A DNA stretch of 64,000 bases from UBA1447 sp964627535 (GTDB lineage Bacteria; Bacillota; Clostridia; Oscillospirales; Acutalibacteraceae): positions 16,652 to 80,651 of the forward strand of contig CAZVJW010000012.1 in the NCBI GenBank assembly GCA_964627535.1, in the 5' to 3' direction. Position numbers and translations under genes: made by a program. Under the pieces are notes generated by a model that worked only from the letters and a program-made list of their open reading frames with translations, searched no databases and had not been told where the DNA came from. This document shows, in pieces, positions 8,982-18,988 of this stretch. The stretch's first letter is position 1; each line of letters opens with the position of its first letter.

Positions 8982-11018
8982 ATGGAGTTAAATACAGAAA
9001 TCAAATATTTAAAGGGCGTTGGCGAAAAGAGAGCACGGCTTTTGGAAAAGCTCGGAGTTCTCAATGTCAGCGCTCTTTTGCGTTTTTACCCGAGAGCATA
9101 TGAGGATTGGAGCAAAATAACATCAATTGCACAAACGCCTTTCGGAGAGCTTTGCTGCGTAAAAGCCATCATTGATCGTAGACCTTCCGCCCATCTGGTG
9201 CGAAAAGGCCTAACTATCTATAAAGCAGAGGCAACCGATGGAGAAAGCCTGCTGCACATAACCATATTCAACAACAAATATACCGCCGAAAAGCTGAAAG
9301 AGGGAGAGGAATTTCTGTTTTTCGGAAAAATCGGCGGTAATTTTTATTCGAGAGAGATGCTCTCCCCGGAAATTGAAAGAGCCGAGGGAAAAGAACGGAT
9401 ACGTCCAATTTATCCGCAGACAGAAGGACTCAGTTCAAGGGTTATTGAAGGGCTTGTTGATAAGGCTTTTGAGCTTTCCGGCGACAAAATAATTGAACCG
9501 TTGCCCGTGAAGCTCCGAGAAAGTTATTGTCTGCCCGGCATTCGTGACGCGCTGATGAATATTCATTTCCCGGGAAATCCGGATCTTCTTGCACAAGCGA
9601 GACGGCGGCTGATTTTTGAAGAGTTGCTGATACTCCAATTAGGATTGTTAAGGTTAAAGGGGCGCAGTAAAACTTCAGCCGGCGCAAGTTTGGAAAAAGA
9701 TTACACCGGTGAATTTTATTCACTGCTGCCCTTCTCCCCCACCTCAGCCCAACGGAGGTCTGTCAGCGAAGCAATTAAAGATATGACAAAGCCTTTTCCG
9801 ATGAACAGACTGCTTCAAGGTGATGTGGGCTCCGGTAAAACCGCGGTCGCCGCGGCTTTGATTTACAGTACGGTAAAAAACAGCTTTCAATGCGCCTTGA
9901 TGGCACCTACCGAAATTCTGGCGCAGCAGCATTTCCGGACACTTGCAAAGTTGTTTGAAAGCACTGATGTTACTGTTGACCTGCTCACAGGTTCAACACC
10001 GGCAAGCTTAAAAAAGAATATAAAAGCCAGGTTGCGGGAAGGAACGCTTCATCTTGTTATTGGCACCCACGCATTAATTCAAAAGGATGTTGATTTTAAA
10101 CACCTCGGGCTTGTTGTCACCGATGAACAACACCGTTTCGGTGTTATTCAGCGTTCCGCGCTGGGAGATAAAGGCGTTAATCCACATCTTTTGGTTATGT
10201 CCGCAACACCGATACCCCGAACGCTTGCTTTGATAATATACGGAGATTTGGATATTTCGGTGCTTGACGAACTGCCCCCGGGAAGACAAAAAATCGCAAC
10301 CTATGCCGTAGGAAGCGATAAAAGAGAAAGAGTTTACAATTATATAAAAAAGCATCTCGACGAAGGCAAGCAGGGATATATCGTTTGTCCGCTGGTGGAA
10401 GCCGGCGAAACAGAACTCGCTGCTGCGACGGAATTTTTCCAAAAGCTATCAACCGCTTCTTTCGCCGGCTACAAGGTCGGTCTCTTGCACGGGCAGTTAA
10501 AACCGAAGGAGAAAGAAAGAGTTATGTCTTCTTTTATTAGCGGCGAGACACAACTGTTGGTTTCCACAACGGTTATTGAAGTGGGTGTTGATGTGCCAAA
10601 TGCGGTTATAATGGTTATCGAAAACGCCGAACGTTTCGGGCTTTCCCAGCTGCACCAACTCAGAGGCAGAATAGGGAGAAGCGAATATAAATCAACATGC
10701 ATCTTGATTTCCGACGCACAAAACACCGAAGCAAAACGACGGTTGGAAGTCATGTCAAATACAACCGACGGATTCAGAATTGCCGATGAGGATTTAAAAC
10801 TGCGCGGACCGGGTGATTTTTTCGGTGCGCGCCAGCACGGTTTACCGGAATTGAAAATTGCCGATATGATGACCGACACAGATTTGCTTCGTGAAACTCA
10901 AGCAGCTGCACGGGAGATTACATCAACCGACAGGGATCTCGCAATGCCGGAAAACAAGGGTTTAAAGACTGCTGTGGCAGAGCTTTTCGGTTGTATCAGT
11001 GAAGCCGGGATGAATTAA
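8982..11018 (+). CDS. recG: ATP-dependent DNA helicase RecG
   Basis: The 678-aa protein has the RecG layout: N-terminal wedge/OB domain (about 1-230), then two RecA-like helicase domains. Motifs seen are Walker A GDVGSGKT near residue 284, DEQHRFG (motif II), SATPIPRTLA (motif III) and QLRGRIGRSEYKS (motif VI), followed by the RecG-specific GPGDFFGARQHGLPELKIAD tail. RecG remodels stalled forks and branched recombination intermediates. AAGGCGG lies upstream of the ATG. It follows the FakA-like gene by 41 bases and is probably in the same operon. Confidence 0.97.
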   Translation: MELNTEIKYLKGVGEKRARLLEKLGVLNVSALLRFYPRAYEDWSKITSIAQTPFGELCCVKAIIDRRPSAHLVRKGLTIYKAEATDGESLLHITIFNNKYTAEKLKEGEEFLFFGKIGGNFYSREMLSPEIERAEGKERIRPIYPQTEGLSSRVIEGLVDKAFELSGDKIIEPLPVKLRESYCLPGIRDALMNIHFPGNPDLLAQARRRLIFEELLILQLGLLRLKGRSKTSAGASLEKDYTGEFYSLLPFSPTSAQRRSVSEAIKDMTKPFPMNRLLQGDVGSGKTAVAAALIYSTVKNSFQCALMAPTEILAQQHFRTLAKLFESTDVTVDLLTGSTPASLKKNIKARLREGTLHLVIGTHALIQKDVDFKHLGLVVTDEQHRFGVIQRSALGDKGVNPHLLVMSATPIPRTLALIIYGDLDISVLDELPPGRQKIATYAVGSDKRERVYNYIKKHLDEGKQGYIVCPLVEAGETELAAATEFFQKLSTASFAGYKVGLLHGQLKPKEKERVMSSFISGETQLLVSTTVIEVGVDVPNAVIMVIENAERFGLSQLHQLRGRIGRSEYKSTCILISDAQNTEAKRRLEVMSNTTDGFRIADEDLKLRGPGDFFGARQHGLPELKIADMMTDTDLLRETQAAAREITSTDRDLAMPENKGLKTAVAELFGCISEAGMN

Positions 11019-11158
11019 GAAAAGGTTTGAATGTCTTTAACAATTTGTAAACTTTATAATATTTCCTAAAAAGTACTTTTAAAGTAACTGCTATAAGATA
11101 TAATATCATTGATTTGTAACACTTTTGTAACCATTATCCATGATTGGAGGTGTATTTC

Positions 11159-13294
11159 GTGCGAAAAAGAAAAAGGCATAGTTATAATAATGAAAATGAA
11201 TATAAAAAAAATGAGGCTTTTGAGAGAGGAGAGATCAAGGGAGTCAATATCAACGCCGTTGATGAACCCGGTGATCTTCTACTGGATGATTATTTTGATA
11301 CCAGTGAAATATATAACGAACCGGAGATATCCGGCAATAACTCTTCGGATAAACCGCCAAACATTGAGGCAGCTATACTCAACGTCGAAGATATTGCCTA
11401 TATAGAAGAATCCGACACCGATGATACAACAAATCCGCATGAACTCATTGATGAAACAGAAATATCCATAGAAAAACGCAACCTTCTTCCTTCTTTAGAA
11501 GATAACGAAACTGAGTCCGGTGAATCAAACCGCACAAGTTTTTACAAGCGCAACAGCTCAGGCAGTATATCATTATCAAATTCGCTTTTCATGAAAATAT
11601 ATGATGCATTCTATGTTCTCGGCATTCAAAGCTTTCGCTACGGAAAACTAATATTTTCATGGCTTGGGCGATTAGCAATAAAACCTCTGCGCTATATTTA
11701 TACACTTTCAAGAATATTTGTCATTGCTGTTGACCGTCTTTTTTTCAGGTCAATCCACGCCGTCCACGAAGAAGCAGTCTATTTCCGCAAAGAAATAAAA
11801 TCATCCTCAGTATATCTGCGCCGAGCTTTTAAAAAAGACCCTTTTTCAGCTTTTTCAATTTTTTACCACTATGTAAAGAAAGCTTTAACCAGCCACAAAG
11901 ACATGTTTAAAACTATTGCAAATTTAAGCATGCCCATTGCTGCGCTGATTGTATTTTGGTTAACTATCAACTATTGGAACAGCGTTACGTATGCCTTGAA
12001 GGTTACATACAGCGATCGGAGTATAGGCTATATTCAGGATGAGTCTGTTTATATCAGCGCCCAAGCTCTTGCGAACGAGCGTCTGGGAGCAAATAGCTCT
12101 GATAATAATGCCGCCTCGGTTGAATTGGATAAGCCGACATACAAACTGGCGCTCGTAAAGCTCAACCAATTGAATGACGACTCAGCTATATGTGACAGCC
12201 TTATTGATTATTCGAAAGCAAATATAACGAACGCCTGCGGTATTTATATAGACGGAGAATTCATCGGCGCTGTCAAGAATGAAACCGATGCCGCTGCTGT
12301 TTTTGATAATATTCTTGCTCAATCAAAAACCAATGATACCAATACCATCGTAGCTTTTGTTGAGGATGTTAAATACGCGCAAGGGCTTTACCCTGACAAT
12401 ACAACCATGTTGGATGCCGGCGAACTTACGGAAAAATTAAACACTAAAAAAAAGGAAGCCGAGTATTGTGTGGTTAAGGATGGGGAAACCATCTGGGATA
12501 TCGCCATGAGAAACGGGTTAACCGAAAGTGATTTGCTGGCGATGAATCCGCAAGCCGGTGACGGTACAAACATTCATCCCGGTGATGCAATTAAGGTTTC
12601 CAATTATGTTAACTTTGTCAGAGTTAAACTTATTAAAACAGAGGTTCGATATGTGGATATCGCATATGATACGGTTAAAACAGACAACGCTTCCCTGTTC
12701 AGAGGGGATACCCGCACGGTTCGCAAAGGTGTTTCCGGAAAAGAATCGGTGAAAGAATTCGTTACCTATATTGACGGTATGAGGATTTCCGCACAGGAAA
12801 TAGAACGCACACGGATTGCGGATCCCATCGCGGAAAAGGTTGAAGTCGGTACAAAATCCACAACAATTTACAGCCAAAGCGGTTCCTATAGTGTTTCTGT
12901 TTCCCGTGAGGGCTTCGTCTGGCCGGTACCCGGTTGCCATTCGGTAAGTTCGCCTTTCGGTTATCGAAGCCGCGGTTATCATAACGGTGTTGATATCGCG
13001 GGCGCTGGGACAAACGGAAAAATTATTGCCGCCGCTAAGGATGGCGTCGTTGAATCCGTTGAGCGCAGCAATTCCAGTTACGGAAATTATGTCGTGATTA
13101 ATCACGGCGGCGGCATCAGAACAGGTTACGGCCACTGCCTTAAAGGCTCTATATCGGTAAGTGTCGGGCAGCATGTTTCCGCTGGACAGGCAATAGCAAG
13201 GGTCGGCGCAACCGGCAATGCTACAGGCCCTCATCTGCACTTTAATCTCATCATCAACGGCACATATGTCAATCCGATGCCTTACATTAGCTAA
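11159..13294 (+). CDS. membrane-anchored LysM/G5/M23 peptidoglycan endopeptidase
   Basis: About 711 aa. A long acidic and basic cytoplasmic N-terminal region (1-255) precedes one membrane helix (about 256-277, MPIAALIVFWLTINYW). Outside are a LysM domain (about 435-480, CVVKDGETIWDIA), a G5 domain (about 482-565, VRKGVSGKE core) and a C-terminal M23 peptidase (about 590-705) with HNGVD and HLHF zinc-ligand motifs. LysM and G5 bind glycans and M23 cuts stem-peptide cross-links, so this is a tethered cell-wall hydrolase. The GTG at 11159 is chosen because GGAGG (11146-11150) is eight bases upstream; the earlier in-frame TTG at 11144 overlaps that site. The 255-residue cytoplasmic tail is unusually long and without recognised domain. 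Confidence 0.9.
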   Translation: MRKRKRHSYNNENEYKKNEAFERGEIKGVNINAVDEPGDLLLDDYFDTSEIYNEPEISGNNSSDKPPNIEAAILNVEDIAYIEESDTDDTTNPHELIDETEISIEKRNLLPSLEDNETESGESNRTSFYKRNSSGSISLSNSLFMKIYDAFYVLGIQSFRYGKLIFSWLGRLAIKPLRYIYTLSRIFVIAVDRLFFRSIHAVHEEAVYFRKEIKSSSVYLRRAFKKDPFSAFSIFYHYVKKALTSHKDMFKTIANLSMPIAALIVFWLTINYWNSVTYALKVTYSDRSIGYIQDESVYISAQALANERLGANSSDNNAASVELDKPTYKLALVKLNQLNDDSAICDSLIDYSKANITNACGIYIDGEFIGAVKNETDAAAVFDNILAQSKTNDTNTIVAFVEDVKYAQGLYPDNTTMLDAGELTEKLNTKKKEAEYCVVKDGETIWDIAMRNGLTESDLLAMNPQAGDGTNIHPGDAIKVSNYVNFVRVKLIKTEVRYVDIAYDTVKTDNASLFRGDTRTVRKGVSGKESVKEFVTYIDGMRISAQEIERTRIADPIAEKVEVGTKSTTIYSQSGSYSVSVSREGFVWPVPGCHSVSSPFGYRSRGYHNGVDIAGAGTNGKIIAAAKDGVVESVERSNSSYGNYVVINHGGGIRTGYGHCLKGSISVSVGQHVSAGQAIARVGATGNATGPHLHFNLIINGTYVNPMPYIS

Positions 13295-13310
13295 AATAAT
13301 CACTTTTTAA

Positions 13311-13345
13311 CTCCCGAACATAACAATTTGTTCGGGAGACTTTTT
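13311..13345 (+). terminator. intrinsic terminator after the M23 gene
   Basis: CTCCCGAACA / TGTTCGGGAG hairpin followed by ACTTTTTAT, 17 bases after the M23 stop codon. Confidence 0.9.
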
Positions 13346-13374
13346 ATGAAACGAATTCAAATGCTTGAGGTATA

Positions 13375-13510
13375 ATACTAATTCACGATTAAAAAACCTC
13401 TAAAAAGTCAAGCAAAAGTTTTGATTTATACAATTCTCCATTTAAATGCAGAATAGTATTATGAGGTTTTGTGCGGATTTTTTAGTTAGGTTTTTATGAG
13501 TAATTAGTAT
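13375..13510. repeat. MITE-like element, copy B (136 bp)
   Basis: Starts ATACTAATTCACGATT and ends GAGTAATTAGTAT, with the same inner palindrome (AATGCAGAATAGTATTATG) as copies A and C. No ORF. It sits between the M23 terminator and the GH39-like gene. Confidence 0.88.
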
Positions 13511-13675
13511 AATCGGCGCAAATAATTGAATTTAGGATTTTATATGATATAATGAAATATCTGTTTTCTCTTCTTTTTGTTTGTTGAATTGTACGGTGTA
13601 TACTGATCATTTTATAAATTCGCTATTTATATTATTCAATCCGGGCAGTGGTACCCGGGGGAGGGATGACACGAT

Positions 13676-15346
13676 ATGGGCAATTTAAGTACTGACTGTT
13701 TTAGATTGTTTAGCATTTTTTCATTAATCATTTCTTTTTTTACGGGGATGTTTATGATGGCTGTTAACTGTGTGAATCATATAACCTTTAGCATTGACTC
13801 TTCAGTAAGAGGAGCGGTCATCGGCAACAAAGTCAGCAACTGCAACATGTGGTCGCTTAACGGAATGCTCGGCGATATTAATATTAACGAATCTGCCGAT
13901 TCCACAAGGTTTACCGAATATATTCAGCTGATGACCGCCACAGGAGGAAACGCGGACAGGGATTTATTTCTGAACCCTTCGGGCAGAACAGTTCTCGATG
14001 ATTACAATTTTTCCCCTCTTCTTTCCGCCTGCCGTAAGATATTGGATTTGGGCGCCAAGCCTCATATTAAAACAGGCGCCGTCCCTTTAAAATTCACAAC
14101 AAACCCCGTGATGGGCGTTTTCGGCGTGAATGTTTACCCTCCCGATGACTTTGAGCAGTATTACACCTATATCTGCGCGGTTGCACAGGCGCTTGTTGAC
14201 GAGTTCGGCAGGGATGAGGTGCTGACATGGCGTTTCGGCGTTCTGACAGAATATGAAAACAAGGATTGGTTCATGGCAAAAAGCGGCACACCGGAGGACT
14301 CTTGTATTGCTTTTTGCAAGCTATATGATAATACAATTGCGGCGCTGCAGGATGAAATCGGGCAAAATGTTTTTGTGGGAGCGCACAGCATGTCCGTTGC
14401 CGCGGGACTTTGGGACGAAAGAAATTTTATTGAGCACTGCGCCAACGGAACAAACTATAAAACCGGCGAAGAAGGCACGCGAATCTGCTTTTTGGGCACA
14501 TCTTTTTATGACGGCAAACCCGGAGAATACGGCAGTTCGACTTTGCCGGAAACCATAGCGGTTCTTCGCCAAAAGGCCGAAAGCGTTGGGCTGAACAGTT
14601 TAATATACGGCGTGGACGAGGGAAGGATTCTTTCCGGAACACCCGGGAAGGTTGCTTCCGATTTAAATCTGCGCATGTGCGGGTTTACCTACCAGGCCGG
14701 CTATGACGCAAGGCTGATTAAGCAAATGATAGACAATGATATTGACTACTTTTCATCCTGGGGATATACAACAAACGGGCATTGGGGCGGCCTGCCAACT
14801 GTCAGTTTCCATGTCGCAAACTGCTTTTACGATATGGCCGGCTCCGAAAGAGTATCCGTAAAAAAATGTACCGCAAATCTGCTCGGTGCGGAAATCGAAT
14901 CTGTTGCCGGCTTTGACACTCAGACAAATACCCTCCGCATCATGGCCTATAATTTTAAAAACAAAACGGATTACAAATATCCGGCTGATTTAAAGTTCAA
15001 AATAAAAGTTCCGCAATTTGACGGAAAAACAGTTAACATCACAAAATATACGATCGACGACAGCTGCAATTTCTTTGACGACTGGCAAAACGACAGAAAA
15101 ACTTACGGTATTACCGATGACTGTTTTACTTGGTCACCGGACGACCCTGCTTTGGACACTACCACAACCCTCACTGTACAATGGGCAAGAGACCTTTATT
15201 TTAACGAGCTTCGCCCCATGTATGAGGAATATTCAAAACTTATACCTTCAACCGAAACGGTCACAGTTAATAATAGTTCCATAACACTGAAGGCAACTGC
15301 GGCTGCAAATGCGGTTGTTTTTTATGAGATTGAGACGGTCAACTAA
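13676..15346 (+). CDS. secreted GH39-like glycoside hydrolase (TIM barrel)
   Basis: The 556-aa product begins with a hydrophobic segment (about residues 10-31) that fits a signal peptide or anchor. Residues 185-194 (WRFGVLTEYE) closely resemble the strand-4 motif of GH39 beta-xylosidases (WRFEVWNEPN), with Glu192 at the acid/base position; the Asn before it is replaced by Thr, which is atypical. SSWGYTTNGHWG near residue 360 and a C-terminal beta-rich part follow, as in clan GH-A enzymes with an accessory beta-sandwich. I infer a secreted glycosidase acting on plant or host glycans, with uncertain substrate. A GGGGGAGGG ribosome-binding site precedes the ATG. There are no transport or sugar-metabolism genes beside it. 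Confidence 0.65.
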   Translation: MGNLSTDCFRLFSIFSLIISFFTGMFMMAVNCVNHITFSIDSSVRGAVIGNKVSNCNMWSLNGMLGDININESADSTRFTEYIQLMTATGGNADRDLFLNPSGRTVLDDYNFSPLLSACRKILDLGAKPHIKTGAVPLKFTTNPVMGVFGVNVYPPDDFEQYYTYICAVAQALVDEFGRDEVLTWRFGVLTEYENKDWFMAKSGTPEDSCIAFCKLYDNTIAALQDEIGQNVFVGAHSMSVAAGLWDERNFIEHCANGTNYKTGEEGTRICFLGTSFYDGKPGEYGSSTLPETIAVLRQKAESVGLNSLIYGVDEGRILSGTPGKVASDLNLRMCGFTYQAGYDARLIKQMIDNDIDYFSSWGYTTNGHWGGLPTVSFHVANCFYDMAGSERVSVKKCTANLLGAEIESVAGFDTQTNTLRIMAYNFKNKTDYKYPADLKFKIKVPQFDGKTVNITKYTIDDSCNFFDDWQNDRKTYGITDDCFTWSPDDPALDTTTTLTVQWARDLYFNELRPMYEEYSKLIPSTETVTVNNSSITLKATAAANAVVFYEIETVN

Positions 15347-15392
15347 TGAAAAAAGCTGTCAGAATATTCATAAGCGAAATTGAGGTGCTTTC

Positions 15393-16670
15393 ATGATACA
15401 ATTCGACTTGGCAGTGGTCGGCGGTTCCGCGGCGGGCTTTTGTGCGGCTATACAAGCAGCCCGCGGTAAAAAGGCTTGTTCAATCGCTGTATTGGAACGG
15501 ATGCCCCGGGTTGGCAAAAAAATTCTGGCCACCGGCAACGGACGCTGCAATCTTTCAAACATAGACGCCGGCAATCACCCTTATCACAATGCCGGGTTTG
15601 CCCGGCAGGCTCTTACAAGATACGATGTTGAAACCACGCTTTCGTTTTTCAAGTCACTCGGGCTTTTAACCGTTACGGACAGTGAAGGCAGAATATATCC
15701 CATGAGCAATACGGCTGCGTCCGTTTTAGATGCATTGCGTTTTGAAGCCGAGCGGCTTCATATCGAGTTCATTTGCAATACTGCCGTTAAGCACGTGACC
15801 GTACTCAAAGACGGCAGTTTTGCCCTTGCCTGCTCACAAAGTCCTGATTTTACGGAAGGTACAAAAAACAACGGAATTATCGCTACCGAATATGCCGCCA
15901 ATAAACTTATAATCGCCACGGGGGGTAAAGCTTCCCCTGTACATGGCTCTGACGGCAGCGGTTTTGAATTGTTAAGGCAAATGGGCCACAGCGTCACGCC
16001 GCTTTTTCCAGCGCTTGTGCAGCTTATAACCGACGCAACTTACCCGAAACAGCTCAAAGGCATACGGGTAAACGCTGCAATAAAAATTGATATTGAAGAT
16101 AAAATTGCGAGTACCGCCGAAGGTGAAGTTTTATTCACCGAATACGGTTTATCCGGCATCGCTGCCATGGAAGTCAGCCGTACCGTTTCGGCGTATTTTG
16201 CCTCGGGCAAAACCGGTGCATGTTTCGCAGTTTTGGATATGGCGCCTGCCTTGAATCGTGAGGCAATAACCCTGTTTTTGAAGGAAATTATCCAAAATAA
16301 CCCGCATCTTCCGGTTGAAAAAATGTTGTTTGGAATTCTCCCCGTCAGAGTCGGCCAGGTAATTTGTAAATCTTCAGGACTTTACGATTTGTTAAAAGAA
16401 GCAGGTACACTGACGGAAAAGCAACTGGAAACACTTATTGCCAATGTAAAAGCTCTTAGCATTGAGATGAAAGGGACTCGCGGGTTTGAGCAGGCACAGA
16501 TTACAGCAGGCGGAGCGGATATAAACGAGTTTGATTCATGTAATTTAGCGTCTCGTAAAGTCAATAATCTTTACTGTTGCGGAGAGGTTCTTGATGTTGA
16601 CGGTGAGTGCGGAGGCTTCAATTTGCAATGGGCTTGGTCTTCTGGGTTACTTGCAGGAGAGCTTGGCTGA
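15393..16670 (+). CDS. HI0933/YhiN-family FAD-dependent oxidoreductase
   Basis: The 425-aa flavoprotein has an N-terminal dinucleotide-binding fold (AVVGGSAAGFCAAIQAA), the family hallmark RVGKKILATGNGRCNLSN near residue 45, IIATGGKASPVHGSDGSGF near residue 180, and the closing GEVLDVDGECGGFNLQWAWSSG. The family includes BaiN-type proteins and many uncharacterised NAD(P)/FAD oxidoreductases. The physiological substrate is unknown. It starts at an ATG after AGGTGCTTTC. It is followed 54 bases later by a second, different FAD oxidoreductase; they may share a transcript. Confidence 0.9.
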   Translation: MIQFDLAVVGGSAAGFCAAIQAARGKKACSIAVLERMPRVGKKILATGNGRCNLSNIDAGNHPYHNAGFARQALTRYDVETTLSFFKSLGLLTVTDSEGRIYPMSNTAASVLDALRFEAERLHIEFICNTAVKHVTVLKDGSFALACSQSPDFTEGTKNNGIIATEYAANKLIIATGGKASPVHGSDGSGFELLRQMGHSVTPLFPALVQLITDATYPKQLKGIRVNAAIKIDIEDKIASTAEGEVLFTEYGLSGIAAMEVSRTVSAYFASGKTGACFAVLDMAPALNREAITLFLKEIIQNNPHLPVEKMLFGILPVRVGQVICKSSGLYDLLKEAGTLTEKQLETLIANVKALSIEMKGTRGFEQAQITAGGADINEFDSCNLASRKVNNLYCCGEVLDVDGECGGFNLQWAWSSGLLAGELG

Positions 16671-16683
16671 ACTCCTGACACTA

Positions 16684-16706
16684 TCCACTAACCACTAACC
16701 ACTAAT
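16684..16706. repeat. short tandem repeat CCACTAA x3
   Basis: Three consecutive copies of the heptamer CCACTAA in the gap between the two flavoprotein genes. Simple repeat, no other signal seen. Confidence 0.6.
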
Positions 16707-16724
16707 AAAGAAACAGGTAATTAG

Positions 16725-18320
16725 ATGCTGAAAGTAACCGAATTGAAAATCCCGCTTGACGGCGGACAAAATGAACTTATATCCGCTGCCGCGCGGGCGC
16801 TTAAATGCCCTGAGCGGCAGATAAAAACACTTACCGTCACAAGAAAGGCTGTTGACTCCCGAAACAAGGCTGATATTTTCTTTGTATGCAACTGTGAAGT
16901 CGAACTTGACAGCGATGAGACAGGCATTCTCTCCAAATGCAATCCCTCACGGGTGGGTATTGCCGAGAAATTCGAGTATATTGCACCCCCATTAAAGCGA
17001 ACCGGCCCGTTAAGGCCTGTTATTGCCGGTTTCGGTCCCGCCGGAATTTTTGCCGCCCTTACGCTCGCGCAAGCGGGGCTTAATCCGGTTGTTTTGGAGC
17101 GCGGGCGCGATGTTGACAGGCGCATGGCCGATGTGACCGGCTTTTGGCAGAAAAGAGAACTTGACGAGAATTCAAATATGCAGTTCGGCGAAGGCGGCGC
17201 AGGCACTTTTTCCGACGGTAAACTGACGACAGGTATCAAAGATAAACTTTGCCGCAAAGTTTTTTTGGAGCTTGCCGAAAACGGCGCGCCGGATGAAATA
17301 CTTTATTCCTCAAAACCGCATATCGGCACCGACAATCTTGGCGGTGTTGTTAAATCTATCAGGCAAAAGATTATCGCGCTCGGCGGAGAAGTTCATTTTG
17401 AAAGCCGGCTTGTAAAAATAATAACCGCGAACAGCGCTGTTCACGGCGTGACCTATATGGACAGCCGCGGCATAGAGATTGATATCGAAACGGATGCGCT
17501 TATTCTCGCAATCGGTCATTCCGCAAGGGATACGGTCGAAATGCTCTTTAACAGCGGCATAAAAATGATTCAAAAGCCATTTTCGGTCGGCGCGAGAATC
17601 GAGCATCCGAGGGAAATGATTGACAAAGCGCAATACGGCTCTTTTGCCGGCCATCCCGCTCTCGGCGCCGCGGACTATAAGCTTTCCTGCCACCCCAAAA
17701 ACGGCAGAGGCGCTTATACATTCTGCATGTGCCCGGGCGGTACGGTTGTTACGGCTTCAACCGAAAAAGGCGGTTTGGTTGTGAACGGTATGAGCGAGTA
17801 TGCCCGTGACCGGGAGAATTCAAACTCCGCGCTTTTAGTCGGCATCGAGACGCAGGATTTCCCCGGCAGCCACCCGCTCGCGGGCATGCAAATGCAGCGC
17901 GAAATCGAGCAAAAAGCCTTCAAGCTGGGCGGCGGAGATTACACCGCGCCTGCGCAGCTCGCCGGAGATTTTATAAAAGGTAATCCCTCAACCAAACTCG
18001 GCAGTGTAAAACCAAGCTGCACCACGGGTGTAAAACCCGGGGATATTCGCGATATCCTGCCAAAAAAAGCGACAGACACCATGGCGGACGCGCTTATACA
18101 AATGAACAGGCAGCTGGTTGGTTTTGCCTTGCCGGACGCGGTTTTGACCGCACCGGAAACGCGCAGTTCCTCCCCCGTCCGGATTTTAAGGGATGAATTT
18201 TACCAAACAGATGTAAGGGGTCTCTACCCATGCGGCGAAGGCGCGGGTTATGCCGGAGGCATTATTTCGGCCGGAGTTGACGGCATCCGGTGCGCGTTTG
18301 CAGTGATGAGCGATGAGTGA
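16725..18320 (+). CDS. NAD(P)/FAD-dependent dehydrogenase (COG2509-type)
   Basis: The 531-aa protein has an N-terminal accessory domain of about 90 residues, then a Rossmann FAD motif (VIAGFGPAGIFAALTLA, near residue 103), the NMQFGEGGAGTFSDGKL block typical of this family, and the C-terminal CGEGAGYAGGIISAGVDGIRC FAD-contact motif. This is the group of uncharacterised FAD-dependent dehydrogenases widespread in Clostridia. Reaction unknown. The gene directly follows another flavoprotein and ends at a short inverted repeat that begins a microhairpin region (18324-18530). Confidence 0.88.
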   Translation: MLKVTELKIPLDGGQNELISAAARALKCPERQIKTLTVTRKAVDSRNKADIFFVCNCEVELDSDETGILSKCNPSRVGIAEKFEYIAPPLKRTGPLRPVIAGFGPAGIFAALTLAQAGLNPVVLERGRDVDRRMADVTGFWQKRELDENSNMQFGEGGAGTFSDGKLTTGIKDKLCRKVFLELAENGAPDEILYSSKPHIGTDNLGGVVKSIRQKIIALGGEVHFESRLVKIITANSAVHGVTYMDSRGIEIDIETDALILAIGHSARDTVEMLFNSGIKMIQKPFSVGARIEHPREMIDKAQYGSFAGHPALGAADYKLSCHPKNGRGAYTFCMCPGGTVVTASTEKGGLVVNGMSEYARDRENSNSALLVGIETQDFPGSHPLAGMQMQREIEQKAFKLGGGDYTAPAQLAGDFIKGNPSTKLGSVKPSCTTGVKPGDIRDILPKKATDTMADALIQMNRQLVGFALPDAVLTAPETRSSSPVRILRDEFYQTDVRGLYPCGEGAGYAGGIISAGVDGIRCAFAVMSDE

Positions 18321-18323
18321 TGA

Positions 18324-18530
18324 GTACACTCATCACTCAATGAAAAATGAAAGAATGAAGTCAGCGCAAGCGCTTTAATGAAGCCGCGCTGCGCGCTTAA
18401 TTAAGGTAATGCTTCGCATTTTTTCATTTAAATTGCATCATTTAACAAACGCAGTTTACGGCATCATTCATCATTAAATGAGTGAAACGATTGACTTCAT
18501 TAAGTTCAACGGCTTCATTAATTAAATATC
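18324..18530. repeat. array of short palindromes separated by TGAAG-like spacers (array 1)
   Basis: After a GAGTGATGAGT/ACTCATCACTC hairpin come several small palindromes such as AGCGCAAGCGCT and GCGCGC separated by AATGAAG, then AATGCTTCGCATT and further AT-rich half-sites with TTCATTAA. The same architecture recurs at 28706, 29423, 30205 and 35863. Non-coding. Confidence 0.75.
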
Positions 18531-18555
18531 CTTGATAAATAAAGGAGAAAAACCA

Positions 18556-18903
18556 ATGCGAAATAATCCACTGGTAGATAAATCTATAACCTTTGCCAAA
18601 AATATTATCCGTCTCTATGAACATATTAAAAAGACCAAAAAGGAATCTACTCTTTCGAAACAGCTACTCCGCAGCGGAACAAGCATCGGTGCAAATATAC
18701 ATGAAGCGAATTATGCGGTCAGCAAACCCGATTTCATTGCAAAAATGCAGATTTCGCTCAAAGAATGTTATGAAACAGAGTATTGGTTAAAGATACTTTG
18801 CGAAACCGATTATATCCCGGATGATTTCAAATTTTTAATTGACGACTGCGGTGAGTTAAAAAGAATGTTGGTTGCCACTTGCACAACCGCGAAAAAGAAG
18901 TAA
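18556..18903 (+). CDS. four-helix-bundle protein (23S rRNA intervening-sequence protein family)
   Basis: A 115-aa helical protein with the conserved SGTSIGANIHEANYA and FIAKMQISLKECYETEYWLKIL motifs of the S23/IVS four-helix-bundle family. These proteins were first found inside 23S rRNA intervening sequences, and the fold is shared with Avd proteins of diversity-generating retroelements; most genomic copies have no known function. Here there is no rRNA, reverse transcriptase or variable repeat nearby. The ATG at 18556 follows AAAGGAG; an in-frame TTG at 18532 would overlap that site. The gene follows immediately on a microhairpin array, suggesting acquisition together with repeats. Confidence 0.9.
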   Translation: MRNNPLVDKSITFAKNIIRLYEHIKKTKKESTLSKQLLRSGTSIGANIHEANYAVSKPDFIAKMQISLKECYETEYWLKILCETDYIPDDFKFLIDDCGELKRMLVATCTTAKKK

Positions 18904-18988
18904 TATACTAACAAATATCCAGTGAAAAATGAAAAAGTTGATAAGTTTATTATTAAGTAATGCGTTTTATTAGCAGAGGAGAAGCTCA

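Noticed and set aside
12518..13303. Long antisense frame opposite the M23 gene (261 codons)
   Set aside because: Lies wholly opposite a clear LysM/G5/M23 gene with catalytic motifs; a codon-bias shadow.
18556..18903. Diversity-generating retroelement (Avd-like protein)
   Set aside because: The four-helix-bundle family fits, but no reverse transcriptase, template repeat or variable repeat is visible nearby.
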